This document shows, piece by piece, positions 54,429-64,000 of a stretch of 64,000 nucleotides of DNA (the first letter of the stretch is position 1; the number at the start of each line of letters is the position of its first letter). The notes below the pieces were generated by a model that saw nothing but the letters and a program-made list of their open reading frames with translations, was not told the DNA's origin and ran no database searches. Position numbers and translations under genes: made by a program. Source of the stretch: Prunus persica (Eukaryota > Streptophyta > Magnoliopsida > Rosales > Rosaceae); contig NC_034014.1 in NCBI RefSeq assembly GCF_000346465.2, forward strand, positions 8,394,756 through 8,458,755, read 5' to 3'.

Positions 54429-55324
54429 TTGAGGCCCAAAAAATCCACGCTTCGGCCCAAATAAATTCTCAGCCTAATGCGATATCTTATCAAGAAGAAA
54501 CCCAATTTAGGCAGCGAAAGTTCGTCATATACGCTTTGCACACATACCAAGCCAAGCAAATAAGCAACATGCCACGCTACAAGCTTAAGTGGGCCCAAGT
54601 CACGCAAGATGCCTGGGGCTTGCTTGAGTGGGTTGTGGTATGGATGGTAATAAATTATCATGAGGGCATTTGATGGGCCGAGAAATGGAAGTCCGGGGTT
54701 GCTTGGGAGCCTCGGGACTCAAGCTCATTTCATAGGCCCAAACATGTGGGTAAGCACAAGAGAGAAAAGAATAGCTCATCACTCCAAAGAAAAATAACCC
54801 AACCAAAGACAACCTACACCTAGAGAGCAAGCTTCCTCTCTTGCCTGCAAAAACCCAACAATCTCGTGCACTATTCACTCTTCTTCTCCATTTTCTTCTT
54901 CTGACAGACCATTTTCACATTTGACAGAATTTTTGTTAAGCTGCCAGAAGAACATTGTTCTTTCTTTCTCTCTTCTCAGCCAAATCAGCCTGCAACCTGT
55001 TTTTCCTCACCTTAAACACTCTCATTTCTTCCTAGGAAGCCATACTTTCCTCTTTGGTGCTAAGCTCATGCTGATTTTGCTTCCATGCCACAAGCCTCTC
55101 ATGCCAAGCTAGAAAATTTATCTGGAAGCCTCAAGAAATCATCTGTAAGATGTTGTTATTTTCATTGGTGAAGGTAACCAAGGTGTTTTCCTAAGGCATC
55201 TCAGTCCTTTCGAAGCATTCTTGGGGCTTGATCTTCGAACTCAGGCTCAAGGAGCAATTTCATCCATCTGCCATTTACGGCAGCCCAGCCCGTTTGTAGC
55301 TGCCGAAAGAAAAAGGCTCCTACA
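54429..55324. mobile_element. ~896-bp insertion in the copia relic, probably a solo LTR
   Basis: ATCTCTA occurs on both sides (54422-54428 and 55325-55331), and removing one copy plus the insert rejoins the copia frame. From 54430 the insert starts TGAGGCCC and ends CTACA, TG...CA like an LTR, with a promoter-like C/T-rich centre and no coding capacity. The exact length of duplication (5-7 bp) is ambiguous. Confidence 0.65.
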
Positions 55325-57018
55325 ATCTCTAAATTGCTTTGTCACCTTTTATGACACTCATTGTGTAATTTAGGATCAACGGATAGGGACAACGATTGTT
55401 CGTGGTAGTGAGAAAGGGGGCCTTTATCTCTTGGATGACCTAGCTGGCTATACTAGTTCCCCCACAGGTCATGCACTTCAGTCCATTACTGACTCATCCT
55501 GGGACATTTAGTTATGGCACAAACGATTGGGACACCCATCATTTATCTATTTACAAAAATTGTTTCCTTCCTTATTGTCTTTGGTTGATCTTTCTCAATT
55601 TAAGTGTGAAATTTGCGAACTTGCTAAGCATCATCGTGTTTCTTACCCATTAAGTATTAATAAAAGTTCTGCACCTTTTGCTCTTGTCCATAGTGATGTT
55701 TGGGGTCCTTCTCGGGTGTCAAATTTATCCAGTTCCAAATGGTTTGTCACATTCATTGACTATTATTCCCGACTTACTTGGGTTTATTTGATGACTAACA
55801 AAAGTGCAGTTTTCTCTATTTTTCAGTCCTTTCACCAAATGATCCATACACAATACAATTATAAGATTAAAGTCTTCTGCTCAGATAATGGGGATGAGTA
55901 CATCAATTTTGGTCTCAAAACCTATCTTTTGGATCATGGCATTATTCATCAACGATCTTGCAGCTATACCCCTCAGCAGAATGGAGTAGCTGAACAAAAA
56001 AATCGCTATCTTCTAGAAGTTGCTCGTTCCCTACTTCTTTCCATGTATGTATCAAAGTCTTATTGGGGGGAGGCTGTCCTTACCCCTGCTTATTTGATCA
56101 ATAGGATGTCTTCTCAAGTTCTCAAATTTCAAACTCCCCTTCAGGTGTTCACTGCTGCATGTTCTCCTTCTACTGTTAATCATCTTCCTCCTTGAGTGTT
56201 TGGTTGCATTATTTTTGTGCATCTTCATCATAGTGGTAAGCTTGACCCTCATTCCCTCAAATGTATTTTTCTTGGCTACTCTGCCACTCAGAAGAGGTGC
56301 AAATGTTATCATCCTCCTTCCAAAAAATTCTTTGTTAATAAGGATGTTACTTTTCATGAGGAACATGCTTATTTCTCTCATCTAGATTCTGAGACTTCTC
56401 TTCAGGGGGAGAATATAAGTAGTGAATATAATTCTTATGGTGTGCCAATGTTTAAGTTGGAAAAAATTGAAAAAAATGATAGTGGAAGAGTAGGCAATTC
56501 CTTGACTCTCCCACCTGTGGGTCATCGTATAACACCATATGATTTGGTGTATACAAAAAGAGATAAGGTGCCCTTTTAGAGAAATGATCAATCTGCTGCC
56601 CCGGTGACAGGTAATTCAGAGGTAGAGTTTGTTGATCCTTCTTTTTCTTTACTTGAAAATAACCCTATAAACTCTGTTCCTCCAATTGATAATGAATTAC
56701 CTATTGCCTTAAGGAGACCACTTCGTTCTTGCCCGTCAAATTACAAACACCCTATTTCAAATTTCATGTCTTCTCATCATCTCTCCCCATGTTTTAAATC
56801 ATTTGCCTATCAGTTGTCTTCTGTATTTGTTCCTCAAAAATTGTAGGATGCACTAGATAATCCAAGGTGGAAGGAGGCGATGTATGAGGAATTGAGAGCT
56901 CTACGAAAGAACTCTACTTGGGAGTTGGTGGAGTTGCCAAAGGGGAAGAAAGTTGTTGGTTGCAAATGGGTGTTCACAATAAAACATAAGGCATATGGCT
57001 TTGTTGACAGATACAAGG

Positions 57019-57471
57019 CAAGGTCACTACCTACTTATTACAAGGCCCTTGCAATGATAATATTTTTTTTTTTGGAAGAAATAATTTCGGGTAATTTACC
57101 GCTTTCTTCTTTTATTTGTATCCATAATGTTAATTTACTTGACTTTTTTTCTCATCCAATTTTTTCTTTGAATTATGCAAAAATGGTCAATTTATTCCAC
57201 CATTTTAGACTCCTAGTAATTTCACTTCAGATACTGTGAAATAAAGTCACATTATAGACTTTTGAGAATCTCTTTACGCTATATTGTTACAACTTTATTT
57301 TTGGTGAGGAATAAAAGGAAAATGGCACGAGGTTTAAATATTTCTATATAATTCATAGGTAAATGGACACTTAAAAAAAAAAAAAAAGTTGAGGTGTGTT
57401 CGGTTTGATTTAGTTTGGTTCAGACGTATCTTCTTCTTTTGTAATGTTTTTTTTTGGTTGTATGGGGCTAA
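57019..57471. other. Intergenic A/T-rich DNA after the copia truncation
   Basis: The copia homology stops at codon 'RYKAR' (57018). No transposon end or gene was recognised from there to the Harbinger-like element. Confidence 0.5.
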
Positions 57472-58215
57472 GACTCAGTTTGGGATTGTTGTCACTTTTT
57501 TAAAAAGTTGATTCTGCTATGCTTTGGAAATAATTAGCTGTAAAGTAAAGCAGCTACATGTTTGGTAAACAATATTTTTAAAGTGCTGTTACTACAAAAA
57601 ACAGTGTCAAAACCGTTTGGTAAATTTTAATATAAAATTACTGTAACTGTGAATAATGACTAAAATAGACATGATGTTGAAAGTGTTATGTGCTAATCAT
57701 ATGGTGGTAGTGGTTGTGGTGGTGGTGGAGTGAAAGTGGTGGTGAAAGAGATGGAGGTGGAGGTGGTGGTGGTGATGAAGGTGGAGTTGGTGGGGATGGC
57801 GGTTGTGGAGGTGGACGTGGTGGTGGTGGTGGCAACGTGGTGTTGGTTGTGGAGGGGGTGGTGGATGTGGAGGTGGTGGTTGTGGTGGCGGTGTCGGAGG
57901 ATGAGGAGGATGTGGCGATGGCGGTTGAGGTGGTGAATGCAGTGGAGTTGGATGTGGAAGTAAAGATGGTGTCATTTTTTAAAATGAATTATGATATTTT
58001 GGGAATTAAAAAAATTCATTAAGGACTTATCTCTACTTATTTTGAACGCAATTTTGAAAAATAACCTAAAACCTACTTTTAAAAGCTGCCATCAAAAGGC
58101 TACTGCGTTTAAAATAATCATAATATTTTATTTTTACCAAACATCATAAAATGCTTAACTTAAATGAAGCAGATTTTTAGGGGGAAAAAAATAAAAAAAA
58201 ATCCCAAACAGGGCC
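57472..58215. mobile_element. PIF/Harbinger-like element in the SRPK promoter region
   Basis: Inverted termini GACTCAGTTTGGGATT and AATCCCAAACAGGGCC are flanked by TAA on both sides (57469-57471 and 58216-58218), the usual target for this superfamily. No transposase. It contains the GGT-rich tract and ends about 210 bases before the SRPK ATG. Confidence 0.72.
57695..57950 (+). repeat. GGT/GGA-rich minisatellite
   Basis: Almost all G, T and A on the plus strand with dozens of GG runs (GGTGGTGGT, GGAGGTGGA). It could form two-tetrad G-quadruplexes. Open frames through it are compositional artefacts. Confidence 0.85.
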
Positions 58216-58366
58216 TAAGCTAGGGGAAAGTACAATCCTACACCTCTGGGTCTTGCTCTTGCACCCCACTCAAGTCCTCCAACAGAAAAGATCCTAGGCC
58301 TTTTGTCTTTGTCCCAACAGTTTCATTCTCAACACTAATTGCAGCTTCTTGCCCAAACAAACCTCA

Positions 58367-58375
58367 CTAGGGTTT
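58367..58375 (+). promoter_or_regulatory. Telo-box in the SRPK leader
   Basis: CTAGGGTTT, the inverse of the AAACCCTA telo-box common in leaders of housekeeping plant genes, lies 52 bases before the ATG. No clear TATA box is seen upstream. Confidence 0.45.
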
Positions 58376-58426
58376 CTCACTGACATTTAACCCCAAATAC
58401 CCAATCGAACCCAATTCTGAATTTCA

Positions 58427-61383
58427 ATGGCGGATGCCCGGGATCGGGACGAGCTCAGCGATTACTCATCGGAGGACGAGGGCACTGAGGACTACAAGAA
58501 AGGAGGGTACCATGCGGTCTCTGTTGGGGACTCGTTCAAGAATGGCTGCTATGTGGTGCAGAGTAAGCTGGGCTGGGGTCACTTCTCCACTGTCTGGCTT
58601 GCTTGGGACACTCGGAACTCGGTACGTTATCTGTGTTTTGATGTGAAGCTAGTTGTTTAGTTAGTGAGAAACTGAGGGAAAATAAAAGAGTAGAGGAACT
58701 GAGAGGAAAGGTTGTGGAACGTATATTTCATTTTTGTTCGGTTCTTTGGAGGAGTTGGGTTTAGGAAATTAAAAGAGAGGTAGAGATTTGTGAATAAATG
58801 CAATAAATCTACAAAACAGTTTGTTTGATTACGAAACGAAAAGAAAAGAATAGTAAGAAAATGTCTGTGCACTATGAAAATTCAAGAGAAGAGTAAAAGA
58901 AAAAACAAATCTTGGGTATGACGCAAGTCCTCAACTTTGTATTATATTTCTCGTTTTCGGAATAAAGCAATGAAATTTTTTTATTCATTGCACTAATAGC
59001 TCTTAGTAATTTGAACTAGTTTCTTTATCTGAATTGTTTTACCTAGCATTTAAATTGAGATTCTCTGTCTTGTCATGTATGAAAACTAAATGAGAACTTA
59101 CCTACAGTTTCATTGTTCAAATCTTTGACAACATGAGAAATTCATTGTTTGTAGCGTTATGTAGCTTTGAAGATTCAAAAGAGTGCTCGTTATTACACTG
59201 AAGCTGCAATGGACGAAATAAAGATTCTCAAACAAATTGCCGAGGGAGACCCTGGTGACAAGAAGTGTGTTGTGAAGCTTTTGGATCACTTCAAGCATTC
59301 GGGCCCAAATGGGCAGCATGTCTGTATGGTTTTTGAGTACCTTGGGGATAACCTTTTGACCCTTATTAAGTATAATGATTACCGAGGAGCTCCAGTGCAC
59401 ATGGTTAAAGAAATTTGTTTCCATATGTTAGTGGGTTTGGATTACTTGCACCGTCAACTTTCAATGATACACACTGATTTGAAGCCAGAGAATGTCTTGC
59501 TTTTGTCGATGATCGATCCATCTAAAGATCCCAGGAAATCAGGTGCTCCTCTCATCCTTCCAACCGGTAAGGATAAAACTGCGTCTGTTTCTGGCGCTGC
59601 GAAAGACATTAAGAAGTTAAACGGAGATCTCACAAAGAACCAGAAAAAGAAGATCCGGAAAAAGGCTAAGAAGGCAGCTCATGGTTGTGCAGGGATGGAA
59701 ACTTTGGAGGACAATGAGGCAGATTCCACGATAGTTGGCTCAGAAGATTCCATTAATGAAGTGAAATCAAATGGCGATTCTCTTGAAGAACGAGTGAAGG
59801 ATTCTGTAGTTGGAAACGAATCAATGAAGGGTGAAGAAACAGAAGAAACTCAGCAAGGAAATACGGAACAAGAAAAAGCCAGCCGTGCTGCAAGGCAGAA
59901 GCTGTTCGCAGCTGTTGACCTTAAATGCAAATTGGTTGATTTTGGAAATGCATGTTGGACATATAAGCAGTTTACAAGTGATATTCAAACAAGGCAGTAC
60001 AGATGCCCAGAAGTTATACTTGGAGCTAAATACTCCACTCCAGCAGATTTATGGTCCTTTGCTTGTGTTTGCTTTGAGCTAGCCACGGGGGACGTTCTTT
60101 TCGATCCACACAGTGGTGACAATTATGATAGGGATGAGGTATGTGCATATTCTTGATTTCTCCCTTGGGAATTGTTACAATATTTTTTTTAAGATTCTTA
60201 AAAGCTATGACCCTTCTGCAGCACCGCACTGCCTCATTATCCAGATCTTGTATTTTGACAGATACAGAGAATTCACCAAAATATACCTTTTATCAATTTA
60301 TAGATAGCCACCTAGATAGGCTCTCACATGTTCCATTATGGAATCCAAACAACCCATTCAAATATTAAAAATTATACCTTATGGTGAGGCATTTTCTATG
60401 TTCTATGATTCTGTTATCATTGTTGGATTTGTAACCGCCCCGCTCCCCCAAAAGAAAAATAGAAAAGGGAAAATGTGATCTGATGCTCTTAATACTTGTG
60501 AAAGGGCCATTGTAGTTGCAAATTGTATATTTCTTTTTGTGACATCATTAGCACGATCTAACTAATAAAATTCATCAAACAGACTGAATTTGCTCGGATA
60601 TGAGTTATATAAATATTAATTGGATAGGGCCTTGTCCTGATTGATCCTTGAGTGAAGGGAGTAGACTGCGCTTTAGGAATTTTGAACGAGTTTATGATGA
60701 TTTTGAAAAAAATAGCTATCTAATATATTTTATTCTTATAAATATTGTAATTAAATTTCCATATTGGCTTTTAAATCTTATTTTGCAGGATCACCTGGCA
60801 CTGATGATGGAACTTCTTGGAACAATTCCCCGCAAGGTAAGAACTTGATACTTTTCAATTTTGCACTGCCATTTTAAGGAATCAAGAATGTGAGAATTTT
60901 CACTGTTTGACAATAAATATGGTCAAATAATAGTATTCACAAATATATTCTTTGCAGACTGCATTAGGTGGTCGCTATTCGCGGGACTTCTTTAACCGAT
61001 ATGGGGATTTGAAGCATATCCGTCGATTGCGTTTTTGGCCTCTAAATAAAGTGCTAATGGAGAAGTACTCATTCAGCGAGCAAGATGCAAATGACATGAC
61101 TGAGTTCCTTGTTCCCATACTTGATTTTGTCCCTGAAAAGAGGCCAACAGCTGCGCAATGCCTTACTCATCCATGGATCAGTGCAGGCCCTCGACTCCTT
61201 GAGCCTTCCGTGGCTGGTATGGAACCTCACGCCTCCAATGGGAGTATTTCTGAGAAAAGGGAGAAGGATGAGAGGGAAGCAATTGAGGTCGGAATGGGTA
61301 ATATGGCCATTAATGAATCTTCCAAACCTGTTATAGAATCCAAACGTGCACTAAATTCATCACAGGATTCACAACAGGCATGA
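58427..61383 (+). CDS. SRPK: SR-protein-specific serine/threonine kinase (SRPK)
   Basis: SRPKs phosphorylate the RS domains of splicing factors and so control their nuclear import and splicing activity. Four exons: 58427-58621, 59155-60138, 60789-60836 and 60958-61383, all GT-AG and phase 0, giving 550 residues. Features: acidic N-terminus, glycine loop 'LGWGHFSTVW' (48-57), catalytic Lys71 in 'VALKIQ', catalytic loop 'HTDLKPEN' (about 171; HTD in place of HRD), a ~130-residue charged spacer between kinase halves with a Lys-rich run 'KNQKKKIRKKAKKA', DFG at about 327, 'ADLWSFACVCFELATGD', and the C-lobe ending 'RPTAAQCLTHPW'. The split kinase is the family hallmark. The start follows a plausible leader with a telo-box. 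No lesion; the best-supported host gene here. Confidence 0.95.
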
Positions 61384-61882
61384 CCGGTTGGTTCAGGTGT
61401 TGTTTCTATTCCATGTTTCGTGCAATTTTTGTTGTTGTTGTGTTCTTTAGCATGAAGTTTAGCTTTTGTTTTTGTTTTTGTTCTTTTTTTTGGTGTGGAG
61501 AGAGCTTTATGGGCTTTCCACATTTCATTTTGATATTTATTTTGTGATACGGGGATGTGAGTTTGATTAGTGCTTACTTACCAGTCATCTTCTCTAGCTT
61601 TTGAGAAAAATCTTTATCAAGCATGCTCAAATTTCTGAATACATCTCTGAAGCACACCTTCGCTCACAATATCTCTCGTATTTATTCATTATTAAACTTG
61701 AGCAATACATAAAAGATGTGTACAAGACATGAATCTCAACATGATTGTAAAAGCAACAACCCAGAAAGGGGGAAACAACCCAAAAAAGGGGAAACAACCT
61801 GAAAGGGAAAAACAACCCAAAAGGGAAAACTAAATCATGCTCAAATTTCTTTTGTTCTTTTTCTTAGATAAAATTTTATTTC
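61384..61882. other. SRPK 3' region and a short minisatellite
   Basis: T-rich 3' UTR-like sequence to about 61600. 61753-61830 holds four or five copies of a ~19-base unit (GGGGAAACAACCCAAAAA). Nothing else is recognised. Confidence 0.5.
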
Positions 61883-63438
61883 TGTTATAAATCAAGGGAG
61901 AAGTTGGAGAGAATTGAGAGAGAGAGAGAGGAAGAGAAACTGATCTTCTTCTCATTCAGATTGTATTCTGATTGTGTTCGTTCTCCCAATCATCATTTCA
62001 TTACATTGAGGGTAAAATAAAGAGAGGGAAGTATCTGAAGGGTGGAAGGAAATTTCCTTCCAATGTGGGCTGGTGGAAGGAAGTTTCCTTCTAATGTGGG
62101 CTCCACTGTTTTACAACACTCCCCCTTGGAGACCACAAATGATACGGAATATGCCTCGTTAAAAACCTTGCCAGTAAAAACCCAGTGGGACAAAAACTGG
62201 TCGAAGGGAAAAAGAGTACATAACTATGTGTAACATAAAATTCTAAGTATATTGGCGCGCGTGCGACACTGCCTCGTTAAAACCTTGCCAGGAAAAAACC
62301 CAGTGGGATAAAAACCCGGACGAAGGAAAAAGAGTACGGTGTTTGAAGATCTTTATTGATGGTGCGCTCCCCCTGATGCTTGGCAAAATATCTTTAAATC
62401 ATACTGTTGATCAGCTTTCTGAATATCGTAGTTGACACTGCTTCTGTGAGTCAATCTTTGAGCGACACTGCCTCGTTAAAACCTTACCAGGAAAAACCCA
62501 GTGGGATAAAAACCTGGATGAAGGAAAAAGAGTACAGTGTATGGAGGTCTTTATTAAAACCATGCTCCCCCTGATGAATATCTCCCCCTGAAAAATTAGG
62601 ACTCGCTTTTGTCCAGTAAGCGACCATAAAAATTTTCATAGTATACCCTAAAACCTTGAGCTACACTGCCTCGTTAAAACCTTACCATCCATAGCACTAG
62701 AACCTGGCTGCACGATCGATCGTTCGTGGCAGAGCCCACCCTCGCCACGGGCTGTGATCGGAGGGCTGAGGATTCGCGGTCTGCGACGGCGCCGATGACG
62801 GAATCGACGGCCGAGGTTAGGAGGGAGCCCGGGGCGGAGCCGTAGCTGGTCAGCCCGGTTGCACTTGGGCCTGGACCCATGGGATTTTGGGATGAGGAGG
62901 ATGAGGTTGAGTGGTACATTTGTTGTATGAAGTAGCTCTGAACTCAGCTTCTGGTGTTTGAGTTTTTAGAGTGAGAGGGAGCAAAATCTAATTCGTCCCG
63001 CTGGTGTTTCATTTGGGTAGCAAAGTCCTCTGTTAAAACAGGGAACAAAGCTGAAGATTGTTGTTATTCAGGAACTGCCAGTGGTCCATGGACTGCTCAA
63101 ATTTGAGCTCCAGTGGCTGTGGTTTTGTTGTCTGGTGTTGGCTTATCTGACTGGGATTTCATCGGAGAACTCAGCCAGTTAAAGACTCGTGCTGATAACG
63201 TGTTATAAATCAAGGGAGAAGTTGGAGAGAATTGAGAGAGAGAGAGAGAGGAAGAGAAACTGATCTTCTTCTCATTCAGATTGTATTCTGATTGTGTTCA
63301 TTCTCCCAATCATCATTTCATTACATTGAGGGTAAAATAAAGAGAGGGAAGTATCTGAAGGGTGGAAGGAAATTTCCTTCCAATGTGGGCCGGTGGAAGG
63401 AAGTTTCCTTCTAATGTGGGCTCCACTGTTTTACAACA
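61883..63438 (-). mobile_element. Short non-autonomous LTR retrotransposon (TRIM-like, copia type)
   Basis: LTRs 61883-62118 and 63201-63438 (TGTTATAA...TACAACA) are flanked by perfect ATTTC (61878-61882 and 63439-63443). On the minus strand CCAAGGGGGAG next to the left LTR is the polypurine tract. CGTTATCAGCACGAG next to the right LTR is a copia-type primer site. Sense is therefore minus, total 1556 bp. The LTRs differ at two bases plus two GA units. The minus ORF 62674-62919, Ser/Gly-rich, may be a gag remnant; no pol is present. Confidence 0.9.
62145..62695. repeat. Internal repeats of the short LTR element
   Basis: Three copies, near 62150, 62262 and 62464, plus a partial one near 62660, of a ~75-base unit with TGCCTCGTTAAAACCTTGCC, AACCCAGTGGGA and CGAAGGAAAAAGAGTAC. 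The same phrase is common in plant copia elements. Confidence 0.85.
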
Positions 63439-63443
63439 ATTTC

Positions 63444-64000
63444 CTTTTTTTATATGTTTTTTTCCCCTCATAACAACTTCTCTATACCCTGAATTTAACT
63501 TTTATTTGTATTTTATCCAACTTCAAAAAGTACAAATTAAAATTATAGAGTTCATACCCAGATTTGTTTGCCACGCCCGTGAAAAGTGCATGGGCTGAGC
63601 ACCTGGGATTACAATCCGTTTAAAGGATTAGTTGATGGATAAGTCTATTAGAGAGAGAGAGAGAGCAAATAAATTAGTACCACCCCTACCAAAGAGCAAA
63701 ATTTTATTATAAGGATGAAATTAGTTCTACTCCTGAAATGTAGAGGCAGTTAAATAATACAACCTTGCATTCAGATTGGAAAAAAAAAAAAAAAAAAAAT
63801 ACAACCCCCACAAACATTTGTTGCGTACGGAATAAGACCAGCTCCGGATCCATCCAGCATTCGACATTCAGCGCTCATTGATTCGCACGTGTCGACAGCT
63901 GCGGTGCTGCAATCTTGTAGGAGAAACTGAGTACAAGTTCATGGAGCCCATAAATAATGTGGAAATAGTACTGCTGCATAAAGGCATTGGCAGCTGAATG
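63444..64000. other. Terminal stretch without recognised genes
   Basis: A (GA)n run near 63651-63666, a poly-A stretch near 63780-63799, otherwise unassigned. The GC-richer last 200 bases may belong to a gene beyond the window. Confidence 0.4.

Larger units (their letters stand above)
52658..57018 (+). mobile_element. Decayed, 3'-truncated Ty1/copia retrotransposon
   Basis: 5' LTR 52658-52884 (227 bp, TGTTGACT...ATCAACA), followed at once by primer site TGGTATCAGAGC (52885-52896, initiator-Met tRNA type). One reading frame (53025-57018) shows a gag with 'CDYCHQTKHVREHC' knuckle near 53862, protease 'DTGATDHM' near 54210, 'WHKRLGHPS' zinc-finger side of integrase, the integrase core ('HSDVWGPSR', 'SDNGDEY', 'QQNGVAEQKN'), and only the very start of RT ('WKEAMYEELRAL', 'KWVF'). 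RT, RNase H and the 3' LTR are missing. The frame is broken by stop codons near 53439, 53763, 53781, 55371, 55506, 56193, 56577 and 56844, with no frameshift, plus an insertion at 54429. Its 5' end interrupts the ABCB Walker B region. Confidence 0.88.

Noticed and set aside
57714..58022. ORF with long Trp/Gly/Val runs, and the Pro/His ORF opposite
   Set aside because: Translation of the GGT-rich minisatellite.
59831..60082. Alternative ORF within SRPK exon 2
   Set aside because: Out-of-frame shadow of the kinase coding sequence.

Overview
The window is plant nuclear DNA, most likely a eudicot and probably Rosaceae (inference from the gene and transposon families; no search was run). It shows intron-bearing genes, plant transposon families with target-site duplications (TSDs), and A/T-rich intergenic DNA. 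Few host genes are intact: an SR-protein kinase gene (SRPK, four exons, 58427-61383) and a small secreted cysteine-rich protein (26157-26759). The other host sequences are damaged: two tandemly duplicated RBR-type E3 ubiquitin ligase copies (13.1-16.0 kb and 18.5-21.9 kb), an ABCB/MDR transporter relic split by transposons (37.4-52.7 kb), and gene scraps inside transposons (MAPKKK-like kinase, CCT6 chaperonin subunit, an unnamed plant protein).

Layout. 1-2589: tandem array of ~0.75-0.8 kb units full of short palindromes (array A), interrupted by a very young Ty3/gypsy Tat-type LTR retrotransposon (2590-12119, minus strand). That element carries gag, pol with two RNase H-like regions, and a separate plus-strand gene with its own TATA box and introns. 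13232-13799: non-autonomous hAT element. 13.1-21.9 kb: RBR duplication. 22-30 kb: transposon and LTR relics, the cysteine-rich gene and a TIR element with a kinase fragment. 30.4-36.7 kb: hAT pieces, array B (related palindromes, about 1.2-1.3 kb units) between long inverted repeats, and a chimeric CCT6 fragment.

37.4-57.0 kb is a nest. A 14.3 kb LTR element (TSD ACTGG) sits in an ABCB exon. A 9.0 kb Mutator-like element with a decayed FAR1-type transposase (9-bp TSD) sits inside it. A decayed copia element starts exactly within the ABCB Walker B/D-loop region and itself contains an ~0.9 kb insertion. 57472-58215 is a PIF/Harbinger-like element just upstream of SRPK. 61883-63438 is a compact LTR element with TSD ATTTC.

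Most unusual signals: (1) two arrays of hairpin-forming palindromes with conserved arms and variable centres, sharing a 17-bp G-box-containing motif and breaking at the palindromes; (2) the self-contained spliced antisense gene of the young Tat element; (3) a copia relic whose frame is broken only by nonsense codons that all fit C-to-T change. All coordinates were read by eye, without alignment software.
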